A DNA stretch of 20,209 nt from JAZTZP01 sp045637525 (GTDB lineage Bacteria; Bacillota; Clostridia; UBA1381), in NCBI GenBank assembly GCA_045637525.1, contig JAZTZP010000093.1, positions 1 through 20,209 of the forward strand, read 5' to 3'. The notes under the pieces were generated by a model that saw nothing but the letters and a program-made list of their open reading frames with translations, was not told the origin of the DNA and made no database searches. How positions within the stretch are numbered: the first letter of the stretch is position 1; each line of letters begins with the position of its first letter. Made by a program: the position numbers and the translations under genes. Shown piece after piece: positions 6,670 through 14,418 of the stretch.

Positions 6670-8724
6670 TTGGAAGTATTAAAAAATAAAAGAACATTTA
6701 CAAGGGCTGTCTGGTATATTATAATTTCTGTTATAGCTGTTGCCTTGATTACGAGTCTTTTGGTATGGTATTATTCGGGAAGTGTTCTCGGTCAGTATCA
6801 ATATGATGCTGTAAACAATTATCAGAAGAGTGTGTTGCTGGCGGCAGAAAATACAAATAACCAATTTCCGAAAGCGATAATGCAGATTTTCTCCGATACG
6901 GATATTTCAAGATGCTTGCGTGACGGTGATTTGAAAGAAACGGAAAAAGCGGCTGCTGTACGGAAGATGGAGGATTATCTTTTTTACTACAACGTTAATT
7001 TTATACAAATAATTCATGAACGAAGTAATTCATATTGGACGAGTGACGACTGTCAGCGCCGGAGTTTTGACGAAAATAACGATGAAACTACATCAAAAAT
7101 ACTTGAGATGTATAAAAGCGGAAGAAACCTTATAAGCGCTTCCGAGCTTAACTTGCCGGAGCGGGGAATATACTATATACATAAGAATTTTCAGGACTAT
7201 ACCTTTATTCTGAATATAAATGAGAACGAATATAAAAAAAGTATACTCCAATATGCATCGCCGTTTAAATGCAATACATGGATATACTACAACAACAATC
7301 CGAGCATAACGGATTCTGAGGAAATTTTTGATGTTGTTTCAAAGTACGGTCTGAAGACGGAGCCGGCGGTAAACAACAGTACAAGCGTGGACAATATGTT
7401 TTTCGTATCAAACCGTTCGGGAAATTATACCGTTGTAACCATGATTTCAGAACCCGAATACAGAAAAGACATATACAGAAACATATTTGTTCTTGTTGTT
7501 GTGGCACTTATTATCATACTTATATGTATAGTAAGTCTTGTCATTCATACAAAATACTTCAGCATTATGAAACGTATTTATGATGAAAAAATGGATGAAG
7601 CCAAAAACAAGTTTGAAATAGGAACATGGCAGAATATAGTTTATAAAATATTTGTAGGAGTAGGACTCAGTGCCGAAGAACGCAGTGTTGTTGAAAAAAT
7701 AACCGGCGGACCGGGAATCAGTAAATATCTGCCAATGCTGATACTTGCCGATAATGTTTCTGATAAGAACGCCGAAGAGCTGAGAAGCACAAAGGCTGAT
7801 ATAAGTCGCATAATAAATGATTTATTCGATGATATGCCGCTTTGTTGTACGGTTTCTCTTGAAAAAGAGCGTATAGGCGTTATAGTATGCCTGAATAATA
7901 CCGAATTTGATATCAGAGAACGCCTGAATGCGGTTGTGAATAAAATAAATGAAGATACCGGTGTTACAATAAGTATTGTAGCGGAAACACCCGATACTGA
8001 CTGTGAGTATATAGAAGATAAGGTAGTAGAGCTGTTTAAGATTGCTCAGTATCATTTTATAAGCGGACCGGGAAACATTATAATATCAGATGAGCTTTCA
8101 GATATTAATATTGATGCCGGATACCCTTCTGAAATTGAGCAAAACATAGCACTTGCATTAAAGGGTAATGATGAGGATGCTTTAAGAGTTGCTTATGATG
8201 AGTTTAAGAATTATATAAAAGACAGTAACTATCTAATGGGCAGGAAGTGGAGCGTTTATCTGTATACGAATATCATGAGTATATTCATGGGTGAGGATGT
8301 TGGTGAGAGCGAGTTAAACGGTATGAATTTTTCAAATATTGAAGAAATCTTTGAAAATCTTAAAACCGCGGCACAATCAGCAGGCTCTGATGAGGGCGAG
8401 GATTTCAAGTTAAAGGTTCAGGAGCTTGTAGAGCTTAATTACATGAACAGCGATTACAGTATATCGGATATAGCTGAAAGCGCAGGAATAAATACTGTTT
8501 ACGCCGGACAGAAATTCAAGAAGACTTTTGATAAAACTTTTAATGCATATCTTGCTGAATACAGATGTAAAAAAGCTGCCGAGTTGCTTACACAAACGGA
8601 TAAGAAGTCTATTGAAATTGCATCGCTGTGCGGATTTAAGAGTGATACGTATTATAACTATATATTTAAAAAATATATGAAATCCACACCGCAGCAATAC
8701 AGAAAGGCATATAAAAAGATTTAA
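6670..8724 (+). CDS. Membrane-anchored AraC-family sensor-regulator
   Basis: A protein of 684 residues from the TTG at 6670. One hydrophobic helix (about 13-35) and a second (about 272-294) flank an extracytoplasmic domain of about 235 residues. The cytoplasmic part ends in a double helix-turn-helix AraC domain (about the last 105 residues: YSISDIAESAGI and KSIEIASLCGFKSDTYY). This is the architecture of clostridial/Paenibacillus single-protein sensors, often with a Cache-like sensor, that usually control a neighbouring sugar transport locus. No such locus is adjacent here, so the target is unknown. The TTG is preferred because AGGTGAT lies just before it, matching the anti-Shine-Dalgarno; an ATG at 6637 adds 11 residues but has no ribosome binding site. 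Confidence 0.9.
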   Translation: MEVLKNKRTFTRAVWYIIISVIAVALITSLLVWYYSGSVLGQYQYDAVNNYQKSVLLAAENTNNQFPKAIMQIFSDTDISRCLRDGDLKETEKAAAVRKMEDYLFYYNVNFIQIIHERSNSYWTSDDCQRRSFDENNDETTSKILEMYKSGRNLISASELNLPERGIYYIHKNFQDYTFILNINENEYKKSILQYASPFKCNTWIYYNNNPSITDSEEIFDVVSKYGLKTEPAVNNSTSVDNMFFVSNRSGNYTVVTMISEPEYRKDIYRNIFVLVVVALIIILICIVSLVIHTKYFSIMKRIYDEKMDEAKNKFEIGTWQNIVYKIFVGVGLSAEERSVVEKITGGPGISKYLPMLILADNVSDKNAEELRSTKADISRIINDLFDDMPLCCTVSLEKERIGVIVCLNNTEFDIRERLNAVVNKINEDTGVTISIVAETPDTDCEYIEDKVVELFKIAQYHFISGPGNIIISDELSDINIDAGYPSEIEQNIALALKGNDEDALRVAYDEFKNYIKDSNYLMGRKWSVYLYTNIMSIFMGEDVGESELNGMNFSNIEEIFENLKTAAQSAGSDEGEDFKLKVQELVELNYMNSDYSISDIAESAGINTVYAGQKFKKTFDKTFNAYLAEYRCKKAAELLTQTDKKSIEIASLCGFKSDTYYNYIFKKYMKSTPQQYRKAYKKI

Positions 8725-8760
8725 ATGGGCTGTTTTTAAACAGCCCATTTAAATCTTTTT
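8713..8760. terminator. Bidirectional terminator containing both stop codons
   Basis: A perfect inverted repeat with 23-nt arms (8713-8735 and 8738-8760) and a core AAATGGGCTGTTT, TT, AAACAGCCCATTT. T runs follow on both strands. The TAA of the AraC-type gene (8722-8724) lies within the left arm, and the stop codon of ridA (8759-8761) begins at the right end. It should stop the two convergent transcripts. Confidence 0.92.
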
Positions 8761-9130
8761 ACATTTCAGCGATTGCCTCGATTTCAAGAAGAACATCCTT
8801 TGGCAGTCTTGCTACTTCTACGCAGGAGCGTGCCGGATATGGTTCTGTGAAAAATTCGGCGTAGATTTCGTTTATCTTTGCGAAGTCTTCCATGTTTTTT
8901 ATAAATACGGTGGTTTTTATAACCTTGCTCATATCTGCACCGCCGGCTTTTATTACTTCTGATACGTTTTTGAGTGCCTGACGTGCCTGAGCTTCGACTC
9001 CGTCCGGAATATTACCGGTTTCGGGGTTTATCGGTATTTGCCCGGAAGTGAAGAGCATATTACCCATAGCGATTGCCTGTGAATATGGGCCGATAGCCGC
9101 CGGTGCGTTTGTTGTTTTTATTTGTTTCAT
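8759..9130 (-). CDS. ridA: RidA family reactive-intermediate deaminase
   Basis: A 123-residue protein of the RidA/YjgF/UK114 family, which hydrolyses reactive enamine/imine intermediates such as 2-aminoacrylate made by PLP enzymes. Key features are GPYSQAI near the N-terminus, SGQIP, and the conserved Arg101 in PARSCVEVARLP with Glu118 in LLEIEAIA, matching the catalytic Arg/Glu of active members. The ATG at 9130 follows AAAGGGAAG and gives the usual family length; a longer frame from 9190 would run into the end of nrdG. It is the third gene after nrdD-nrdG, 22 nt downstream of nrdG, and ends at the bidirectional terminator. Confidence 0.93.
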   Translation of the reverse strand: MKQIKTTNAPAAIGPYSQAIAMGNMLFTSGQIPINPETGNIPDGVEAQARQALKNVSEVIKAGGADMSKVIKTTVFIKNMEDFAKINEIYAEFFTEPYPARSCVEVARLPKDVLLEIEAIAEM

Positions 9131-9152
9131 TAAATTCTTCCCTTTCATTAAA

Positions 9153-9659
9153 TTATTCATATTCAATTTCTGTAACTTTTCCTGTTTCAAGAGATTTTGT
9201 TACATCAATGATACGCTGGTTTTCAGAGCCTCTGAAAATAAGAGTATAGTGTCTTTTGTCTATTTCAAAACGCCCGTCTACCAATATGTCGGTTTCTTCT
9301 AAAAGCTCTTTCCAGCCGTTTTCGGGCGTTGCCCCGGAAAGGAGCTGTTCAAACGTAAAACCGGAATAGGTGAAGGTATTAAGTCCGGAGCTGTGAGCTT
9401 CTTTTGCTATTTCAGTAAGTGCTTTTGCCTGAAGAAACGGCTCGCCTCCCGAAAACGTTACTCCGTCAAGCAACGGATTTTTCTTTATTTTATTTATTAA
9501 GTTTTCGGTAGTATCTTCGTATCCGCCGTTTAAATCATGCGATTTTGGGTTATGACAGCCGGGGCAGTTATGCTTGCAGCCTTGTACAAATATTGCAAAT
9601 CTTATGCCCGGTCCGTCAACGATAGAATCATCCGCCGTTCCAAATAGACGTATTTTCAT
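9153..9659 (-). CDS. nrdG: Anaerobic ribonucleotide reductase activating protein NrdG
   Basis: A 168-residue radical SAM activase that uses a [4Fe-4S] cluster and S-adenosylmethionine to install the glycyl radical on NrdD under anoxia. The cluster motif is Cys28-x3-Cys32-x2-Cys35 (GCKHNCPGCH). It is followed by the SAM-binding segment TFSGGEP. The ATG at 9659 has AAGGTG 6-8 nt upstream; an in-frame GTG at 9668 would leave no room for that site. It lies about 95 nt after nrdD, and the gap holds two palindromes. Confidence 0.96.
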   Translation of the reverse strand: MKIRLFGTADDSIVDGPGIRFAIFVQGCKHNCPGCHNPKSHDLNGGYEDTTENLINKIKKNPLLDGVTFSGGEPFLQAKALTEIAKEAHSSGLNTFTYSGFTFEQLLSGATPENGWKELLEETDILVDGRFEIDKRHYTLIFRGSENQRIIDVTKSLETGKVTEIEYE

Positions 9660-9687
9660 AGCTGACACCTTTCTTGTAAATTAAAAA

Positions 9688-9730
9688 TTACAGTGAAATC
9701 TTTTGCCAAAGGCAAAAGATTTCACTGTAA
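9688..9730. repeat. Closed single-unit copy of the GTGAAAT hairpin repeat
   Basis: A perfect 20-bp inverted repeat around the loop AAA (9708-9710). Read from the left it has TTACA, GTGAAAT (9693-9699), CTTTTGCC, AAA, GGCAAAAG, ATTTCAC (9719-9725), TGTAA. It lacks a T run, so it is not a classical terminator. The GTGAAAT module and the TTTTGC stem recur in the array at 20111-20209. It lies in the nrdD-nrdG gap and would form in the mRNA. Confidence 0.85.
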
Positions 9731-9758
9731 AGTATATTTGACAGAAAATATACTTTAC
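9727..9758. repeat. Hairpin over the nrdD stop codon
   Basis: GTAAAGTATATTT (9727-9739) pairs perfectly with AAATATACTTTAC (9746-9758) around a 6-nt loop. The nrdD stop codon (9755-9757) lies in its arm. It shares GTAA (9727-9730) with the neighbouring palindrome, so both cannot be fully formed at once. It may limit 3' decay or tune the nrdD to nrdG ratio. Confidence 0.75.
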
Positions 9759-12073
9759 TTCACTCCGTGCTTTACTCTGTCTTTTTCTTCTGCTCTCTTT
9801 GCATCGTTAAATCTGTCGAGAGTACCTACAAGGTAGCCTGTAACACGTCTTATTCTGTCAAAGCCTATGCCGCCTTCGCCTTCTTTTCTTCCGCACTTCG
9901 GACATACATCGTCGATAATGCCGCTGTATCCGCATACCGGGTCTCTGTCTACCGGGTGGTTTATACTTCCGTAGCCTATGCCGGCATCATGCATTGCACG
10001 AATTACTTTTTCGAATGCATCAAGGTTCTTTGACGGGTCGCCGTCAAGCTCAACATATGAGATATGTCCGGCGTTTGTAAGCTCGTGATACGGAGCTTCC
10101 TTTTTAATCTTGTCTATTGCACTTATATTATAGTGTACCGGTACATGGAAAGAGTTTGTATAATAATCTCTGTCTGTTACGCCCGGTATTTCACCGTAAA
10201 GCTTTTTATCCATTCTTACAAATCTTCCTGAAAGACCTTCAGCCGGAGTTGCTATAAGACCGAAGTTAAGCTTTCTCTTTTGCGCTTCTTCATCCATACG
10301 CTTACGCATATGAGCAACAATTTCAAGTCCTAAGTGCTGAGCCTTTTCAGACTGACCGTGATGCTCGCCGATTAAGGCAACAAGCGCTTCAGCAAGACCT
10401 ATCCAGCCGATTGAGAGTGTTCCGTGTTTCAAAACCTCTTCAACAGAATCTTCATAACCGAGGTTTTCGGAGTTTATCCATACGCCGTTACCCATAAGGA
10501 ACGGATAGTTCTTTACCTTTTTAGAGCACTGTATCTTAAATCGCTCTAACAGCTGGTCGATACATAAATCTATCTTTCTGTCAAGCTCATCAAAGAACCA
10601 TTGTATATCGCCTTTAGCGCGTATTGCAATTCTCGGCAGGTTGATTGATGTAAAACTTAAGTTTCCTCTGCCGTTTGAAATTTCCTTTGTCGGATCATAA
10701 GCATTTGAGATAACTCTTGTACGGCAACCCATGTATGCGATTTCAGTTTCCGGTGTACCCTTATAATATTTAAGGTTAAACGGTGCATCTACAAACGAGA
10801 AGTTCGGGAAAAGTCTCTTTGCACTTACGCGACAGGCAAGCTTAAAGAGGTCGTAGTTTACATCGTTTTTATTATAGTTTACGCCTTCCTTTACTCTGAA
10901 TATATGGATTGGGAATATCGGTGTTTCGCCGTTTCCGAGTCCTTTTTCATTTGCTAAGAGTACGTTCTTTATTACCATTCGTCCCTCAGGAGATACGTCC
11001 ATACCATAGTTGATTGATGAGAACGGAGTCTGGGCACCGGCTCTTGAATTCATTGTATTAAGGTTATGGATAAGAGCTTCCATTGCCTGGTATGTGTTCA
11101 CATCGGTTTCTTCTGTTGCAGTCTTAACAGCAAATTCCTGAGACTTTTTGATGTCTTCAGCCTTTAATCCGAGTTTTTCAAGCTCTGCCGCTTCTGCCTT
11201 TAAATATTTCTCATTTTCAGCCATTCTGAGAATATGACCTTTTTCTATAAGCTTATTCTTAATATCGGAAACTGTTTCTTTCGTAACTTCCTGACCTGAT
11301 GTGAATCCCAATGCTTTATAAAGGTTTGAACAGTAGTTCTTTATAAACGACTTCTTTACACCGGGGGCAAGACCATAATCAAAGTTAACTATACTTTGTC
11401 CGCCGTGCTGGTCGTTTTGGTTTGACTGAACTGCAATGCAGGCAAGTGCCGCATAGCTTGCAATACTGTTAGGCTCGCGGAGCACTCCGTGACCTGTTGT
11501 AAATCCGTCTTTAAAGAGCTTTAAAAGATCTATCTGGCAACAGGTTGTTGTCATTGTTAAGAAGTCGAGGTCGTGGATATGAATGTCGCCGGCCTGATGT
11601 GCTTTTGCGTGGTCAGGCTTTAATACGAACATATTAAAGAACTGCTTTGCACCCTCAGAGCCGTATTTTAACATAGTACCCATTGCAGTATCGGCGTTTA
11701 CGTTGGCGTTTTCACGCTTTAAGTCGCTGTCCTTTGCATCTTTAAAGGTTATGTCTTCATAGATTTTCATAAGATCGGACTTCATATTTCTTGCTTTTGT
11801 ACGCTCGGAGCGGTATACTATGTATGCCTTTGCTACACGAACGTGTCCGTTATCGATAAGGATTTTTTCAACGGTATCCTGTACCTGCTCAACCGTAGGC
11901 TCGTCCACTTTATTAAGCTCAAGCGTTTTTTCAACCAGCTCTGCAAGAGCGTGTGCATATTCCTCGTCGCTTGCATTTGTGTTTGCAATGAATGCCTTGT
12001 TAATTGCATCGGCAATTTTATCGATGTTAAAATCTGTGCGTCTGCCGTCACGTTTGATAATACTTTCTATCAT
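9755..12073 (-). CDS. nrdD: Anaerobic ribonucleoside-triphosphate reductase NrdD
   Basis: A 772-residue class III ribonucleotide reductase that makes dNTPs from NTPs with a glycyl radical. The N-terminal ATP-cone (about 1-95, starting IIKRDGRRTDFNIDKI) is the allosteric activity domain. The catalytic barrel contains TTTCCQIDLL and the GCRTRV finger-loop cysteine. The C-terminal glycyl radical motif RRVTGYL puts the radical near Gly746, with Thr where Cys often stands. The zinc-binding region just before it shows only three cysteines (VCGYSG and CPKCG). The ATG at 12073 follows GGGAG at 7 nt; six more codons upstream are open but not needed. It forms an operon with nrdG and ridA, under a promoter with NrdR boxes. 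Confidence 0.97.
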   Translation of the reverse strand: MIESIIKRDGRRTDFNIDKIADAINKAFIANTNASDEEYAHALAELVEKTLELNKVDEPTVEQVQDTVEKILIDNGHVRVAKAYIVYRSERTKARNMKSDLMKIYEDITFKDAKDSDLKRENANVNADTAMGTMLKYGSEGAKQFFNMFVLKPDHAKAHQAGDIHIHDLDFLTMTTTCCQIDLLKLFKDGFTTGHGVLREPNSIASYAALACIAVQSNQNDQHGGQSIVNFDYGLAPGVKKSFIKNYCSNLYKALGFTSGQEVTKETVSDIKNKLIEKGHILRMAENEKYLKAEAAELEKLGLKAEDIKKSQEFAVKTATEETDVNTYQAMEALIHNLNTMNSRAGAQTPFSSINYGMDVSPEGRMVIKNVLLANEKGLGNGETPIFPIHIFRVKEGVNYNKNDVNYDLFKLACRVSAKRLFPNFSFVDAPFNLKYYKGTPETEIAYMGCRTRVISNAYDPTKEISNGRGNLSFTSINLPRIAIRAKGDIQWFFDELDRKIDLCIDQLLERFKIQCSKKVKNYPFLMGNGVWINSENLGYEDSVEEVLKHGTLSIGWIGLAEALVALIGEHHGQSEKAQHLGLEIVAHMRKRMDEEAQKRKLNFGLIATPAEGLSGRFVRMDKKLYGEIPGVTDRDYYTNSFHVPVHYNISAIDKIKKEAPYHELTNAGHISYVELDGDPSKNLDAFEKVIRAMHDAGIGYGSINHPVDRDPVCGYSGIIDDVCPKCGRKEGEGGIGFDRIRRVTGYLVGTLDRFNDAKRAEEKDRVKHGVK

Positions 12074-12131
12074 TATATTTCTCCCTTCCACCGCCTGAGC
12101 GGCATTGTAATTTTAAGTATTAAAGTTAAAT

Positions 12132-12195
12132 AAATCCCTGTATAATGACAAAAAAACACAGGAATTTCTATGTGCAAATACCTGTAAAGTCATTA
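12132..12195 (-). promoter_or_regulatory. Candidate attenuator in the nrdD leader
   Basis: Read on the minus strand, ACAGGTATTT (12185-12176) can pair with AAATTCCTGT (12167-12158; one mismatch, 8-nt loop), followed by G and seven T (12156-12150): a terminator-like hairpin. The same AAATTCCTGT can instead pair with ACAGGGATTT (12141-12132) over all 10 positions with one G-U, which would dismantle the first stem. An outer stem TAATGAC/GTCATTA (12195-12189 with 12149-12143) encloses the first hairpin. The region lies in a leader of about 150 nt. No known riboswitch class is recognised. Confidence 0.5.
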
Positions 12196-12208
12196 CTATA
12201 TATTGTGT
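12193..12208. promoter_or_regulatory. NrdR box 1 (downstream of promoter)
   Basis: TTACTATATATTGTGT matches the NrdR consensus (ACAC, AT-rich core, TGTGT type) at 14 of 16 positions by eye. It would lie at about +13 to +28 of the nrdD transcript. NrdR represses ribonucleotide reductase genes in response to ATP/dATP. Confidence 0.75.
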
Positions 12209-12227
12209 CTTGCAATTACTATAATGT

Positions 12228-12256
12228 ATTATACACCCAATATATAGAAATGTCAA
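12228..12256 (-). promoter_or_regulatory. Consensus promoter of nrdD-nrdG-ridA
   Basis: On the minus strand a perfect TTGACA (12256-12251), a 17-nt spacer and a perfect TATAAT (12233-12228). Start of transcription is expected near 12221. An NrdR box occupies the spacer, so repressor binding would block RNA polymerase directly. Confidence 0.85.
12235..12250. promoter_or_regulatory. NrdR box 2 (within promoter spacer)
   Basis: ACCCAATATATAGAAA contains the NrdR core CAATATATAG (12 of 16 consensus positions by eye). It lies 42 bp from box 1, about four helical turns, so both boxes face the same side of the DNA. Confidence 0.65.
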
Positions 12257-12340
12257 TAGGGTTAGTAATAAATTAACAAGAATGTAATATTATTAATTTT
12301 ACATTACAGCAGTATTAATCCAAGGTTGCATTTGCAAATG
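12257..12340. other. Upstream nrdD region with two inverted repeats
   Basis: No gene is seen. AATGTAA (12281-12287) and TTACATT (12299-12305) form an inverted repeat, and CATTTGCAAATG (12329-12340) is a perfect 12-bp palindrome. Either could be an operator upstream of the nrdD promoter. No regulator is recognised from them. Confidence 0.4.
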
Positions 12341-12387
12341 AAAAAAGTCCGGATTGTCAGTCGCAACAAGCGAGAAAACACCGGACT
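12341..12387 (-). terminator. Terminator of the three-gene oxidoreductase operon
   Basis: On the minus strand AGTCCGG (12387-12381) pairs with CCGGACT (12352-12346) and is followed by six T (A run 12341-12346). The interior carries a small TCGC/GCGA stem with loop TTGTT. It lies 71 nt after the SDR gene stop codon and before the nrdD promoter. Confidence 0.75.
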
Positions 12388-12458
12388 CTTTTGTTATGAT
12401 ATTTATGTTAGTTTAAAGCCTGATAATCACTGCGTTTATAAGAACGATATAGCTTTCA

Positions 12459-13406
12459 TTATTCTTTATCTTCTCTTTTGATTTTAGCGAGCTCAATTTT
12501 TATACCGTCCATAACAGAAACAAAATCTTCTTTTTTCAATCCGGTTACTTTGAGCACCTTGCTGTTGTCTATTTTACGGTCAAAAAATCTGTCATATACC
12601 GCCGCCCAATAGCTATTTTGTATATAGTCGTCATGCTTTAACCACTCATCACTATCAATCCATTCAAACTTAGTTCCTATAAGCTCAGTATAAATTTCAG
12701 CCACTTCTCCCCAGGTAAGATTCTGTGCTGTTGAAATCGTATATGCCTGCCCTAATGCTTCTTGCTTAAACAAAAGATTAGCTATCAGTTTGCCCGAATT
12801 CCCTGCCCAATCAAGTGCCGCAGTAAGATTTTTTGCAATTTCGGGCAAGAACATTGTTTTGTTCTTTTTTTTATAATCAATCACGGCACTTCCGTTGATT
12901 GTCACAATATCAAGTCGCTTATCCGAAAAAGATATAACAGGACGCACAATAGTCCAGTTTTTTGTGTTTGATTTCTCCCGGATAAACTTTTCTGCCTTTG
13001 CCTTTGATAAAGCATAGTTCTCTTTTGCTAAAAACTCCTCATCATCAGATATGTCCAACAGCATCGGAGCATTTTCTGTTATCGGGTGCTCCAAATCCGC
13101 ATATACACGATATGATGACAAAAATATCAGATGTTCAGTGTTATCTGTCAGTAATTTATGAACAGGTTTATATTCTTCGACATCAGGATAGTGAATAAAA
13201 TTTACAATCCCTTCATAATGATTTTCTTTAAAAAGCTCTGTCAGAAATTCGTTTGTTGCTTTTGCTTTATAATATTTTAGTTTATTATTTTTCGTAATTT
13301 TGTCCTCAAGACATATAACATCTACACTGTGTCCCATGCAAAGCAGTTCCTCAGCGGTATATGTTCCTAAAGTACCGCCACCGCCAATGAGTAGTATCTT
13401 TTTCAT
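12459..13406 (-). CDS. NAD-dependent epimerase/dehydratase (extended SDR)
   Basis: A 315-residue protein of the extended short-chain dehydrogenase/reductase type, a family acting mostly on sugars or nucleotide sugars. The N-terminal Rossmann motif is LIGGGGTLG (8-14). The catalytic Tyr131-x3-Lys135 is in NYALSKAKAE, with the Ser pair of FLSSYRVY upstream. The ATG overlaps the stop of the Gfo/Idh gene by 4 nt (ATGA), so it is translationally coupled. It is the third gene of an operon with a Gfo/Idh/MocA oxidoreductase and an MDR dehydrogenase, which suggests stepwise oxidation or isomerisation of a sugar or polyol. The substrate cannot be told. Confidence 0.88.
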   Translation of the reverse strand: MKKILLIGGGGTLGTYTAEELLCMGHSVDVICLEDKITKNNKLKYYKAKATNEFLTELFKENHYEGIVNFIHYPDVEEYKPVHKLLTDNTEHLIFLSSYRVYADLEHPITENAPMLLDISDDEEFLAKENYALSKAKAEKFIREKSNTKNWTIVRPVISFSDKRLDIVTINGSAVIDYKKKNKTMFLPEIAKNLTAALDWAGNSGKLIANLLFKQEALGQAYTISTAQNLTWGEVAEIYTELIGTKFEWIDSDEWLKHDDYIQNSYWAAVYDRFFDRKIDNSKVLKVTGLKKEDFVSVMDGIKIELAKIKREDKE

Positions 13407-14404
13407 ATTTCAACACCACCCGATTTCAAAATAGTTTTATATAAATCAAGTTCGTAATCATAATTCCATGGGTTTTCTTTCCTGCCAAGTACCATTTCGC
13501 CAAAGCTTTTCATCATACTGTCATAACGGTCAACAGGTGTGCTTTGGTCTTTTTCTGATGATTCAGTCCAGGCACTGCTTGTGTATGTGCTTCGCGAGGT
13601 AACAAGCTGACCCGCCTCGACATACCATTCCAAAGGTTTAAGCTCAACTGTTTTTTTAGTTCCCGATACAACAAGCTGTCGGCGTTCAAATCCGCCTATT
13701 TCAACAGCAGATGTTTTTGCAAAAGAAATACCGTTTTCGTATTCAAAAGCTACCATTCCAAAATCCATACTGTTTACTCCGTCAACACCTGAGCATTTAT
13801 TTAACGGAATTATTCTTTTGGGTGTTCCCTGAATTGAAAGTATCAAATCTATAAGATGGCATCCCAAAAAGAACATCATACCTCCCGGAAAATTATTAAG
13901 CCAGTCACGAACATTTTTCGGATGGATACAATTCATCTGTGCTTCGACACTTATTATATCTCCAAGCTCACCGTTTTTTATCTGTTCTTTAAGCTCTGTG
14001 ATATAGGGATTATATCGATACATATATCCCGTATGGAACACTGTTTTATTATTTTTGACAGCTTCAATCAGCTTTTCAAAATCAGACAAAATGACTCCGC
14101 CCGGCTTTTCCATATGTATATGTTTCTTATGACCGGCAGCCATAAGTGCATATTTTGAAAGATATACTTCCTCGGTTTCAACTGTTACGGCTTCGATTTC
14201 CGGATTGTTTAGTATCTCATCAAGAGTAAGTTCATTATATCCCTCAAAAGTCTTCATTCTTTCCGGAAATTTTTCTTTTTCATTTTCAGGAAGCACATAT
14301 CCTGCTATTTCAAACATATCATGGTTTTTCTTTAAAGAATTAAAAATATCATTACCATGACTGTTAGCACTTGTACCTATCTGTGCAACTTTTATTTTAC
14401 GCAT
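13403..14404 (-). CDS. Gfo/Idh/MocA family oxidoreductase
   Basis: A 333-residue NAD(P)-dependent oxidoreductase of the glucose-fructose/inositol dehydrogenase family. The Rossmann start is VAQIGTSANSHG (a loose glycine motif). The family hallmark EKP is at 99-101 (MEKPGG), and a catalytic-type GCHLIDL (His183, Asp186) follows GGMMFF. Substrates in the family are sugars and cyclitols. The ATG at 14404 is preferred over one at 14419 because GGAGG lies 8 nt upstream. It follows the MDR gene by 14 nt and overlaps the SDR gene. Confidence 0.92.
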   Translation of the reverse strand: MRKIKVAQIGTSANSHGNDIFNSLKKNHDMFEIAGYVLPENEKEKFPERMKTFEGYNELTLDEILNNPEIEAVTVETEEVYLSKYALMAAGHKKHIHMEKPGGVILSDFEKLIEAVKNNKTVFHTGYMYRYNPYITELKEQIKNGELGDIISVEAQMNCIHPKNVRDWLNNFPGGMMFFLGCHLIDLILSIQGTPKRIIPLNKCSGVDGVNSMDFGMVAFEYENGISFAKTSAVEIGGFERRQLVVSGTKKTVELKPLEWYVEAGQLVTSRSTYTSSAWTESSEKDQSTPVDRYDSMMKSFGEMVLGRKENPWNYDYELDLYKTILKSGGVEI

Positions 14405-14418
14405 AGCCAAACCCTCCA

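Noticed and set aside
9727..9758. Intrinsic terminator of nrdD
   Set aside because: The stem is almost all A/T and lacks a following T run on the minus strand; nrdG and ridA downstream have no promoter of their own, so it is better seen as a hairpin within the transcript.
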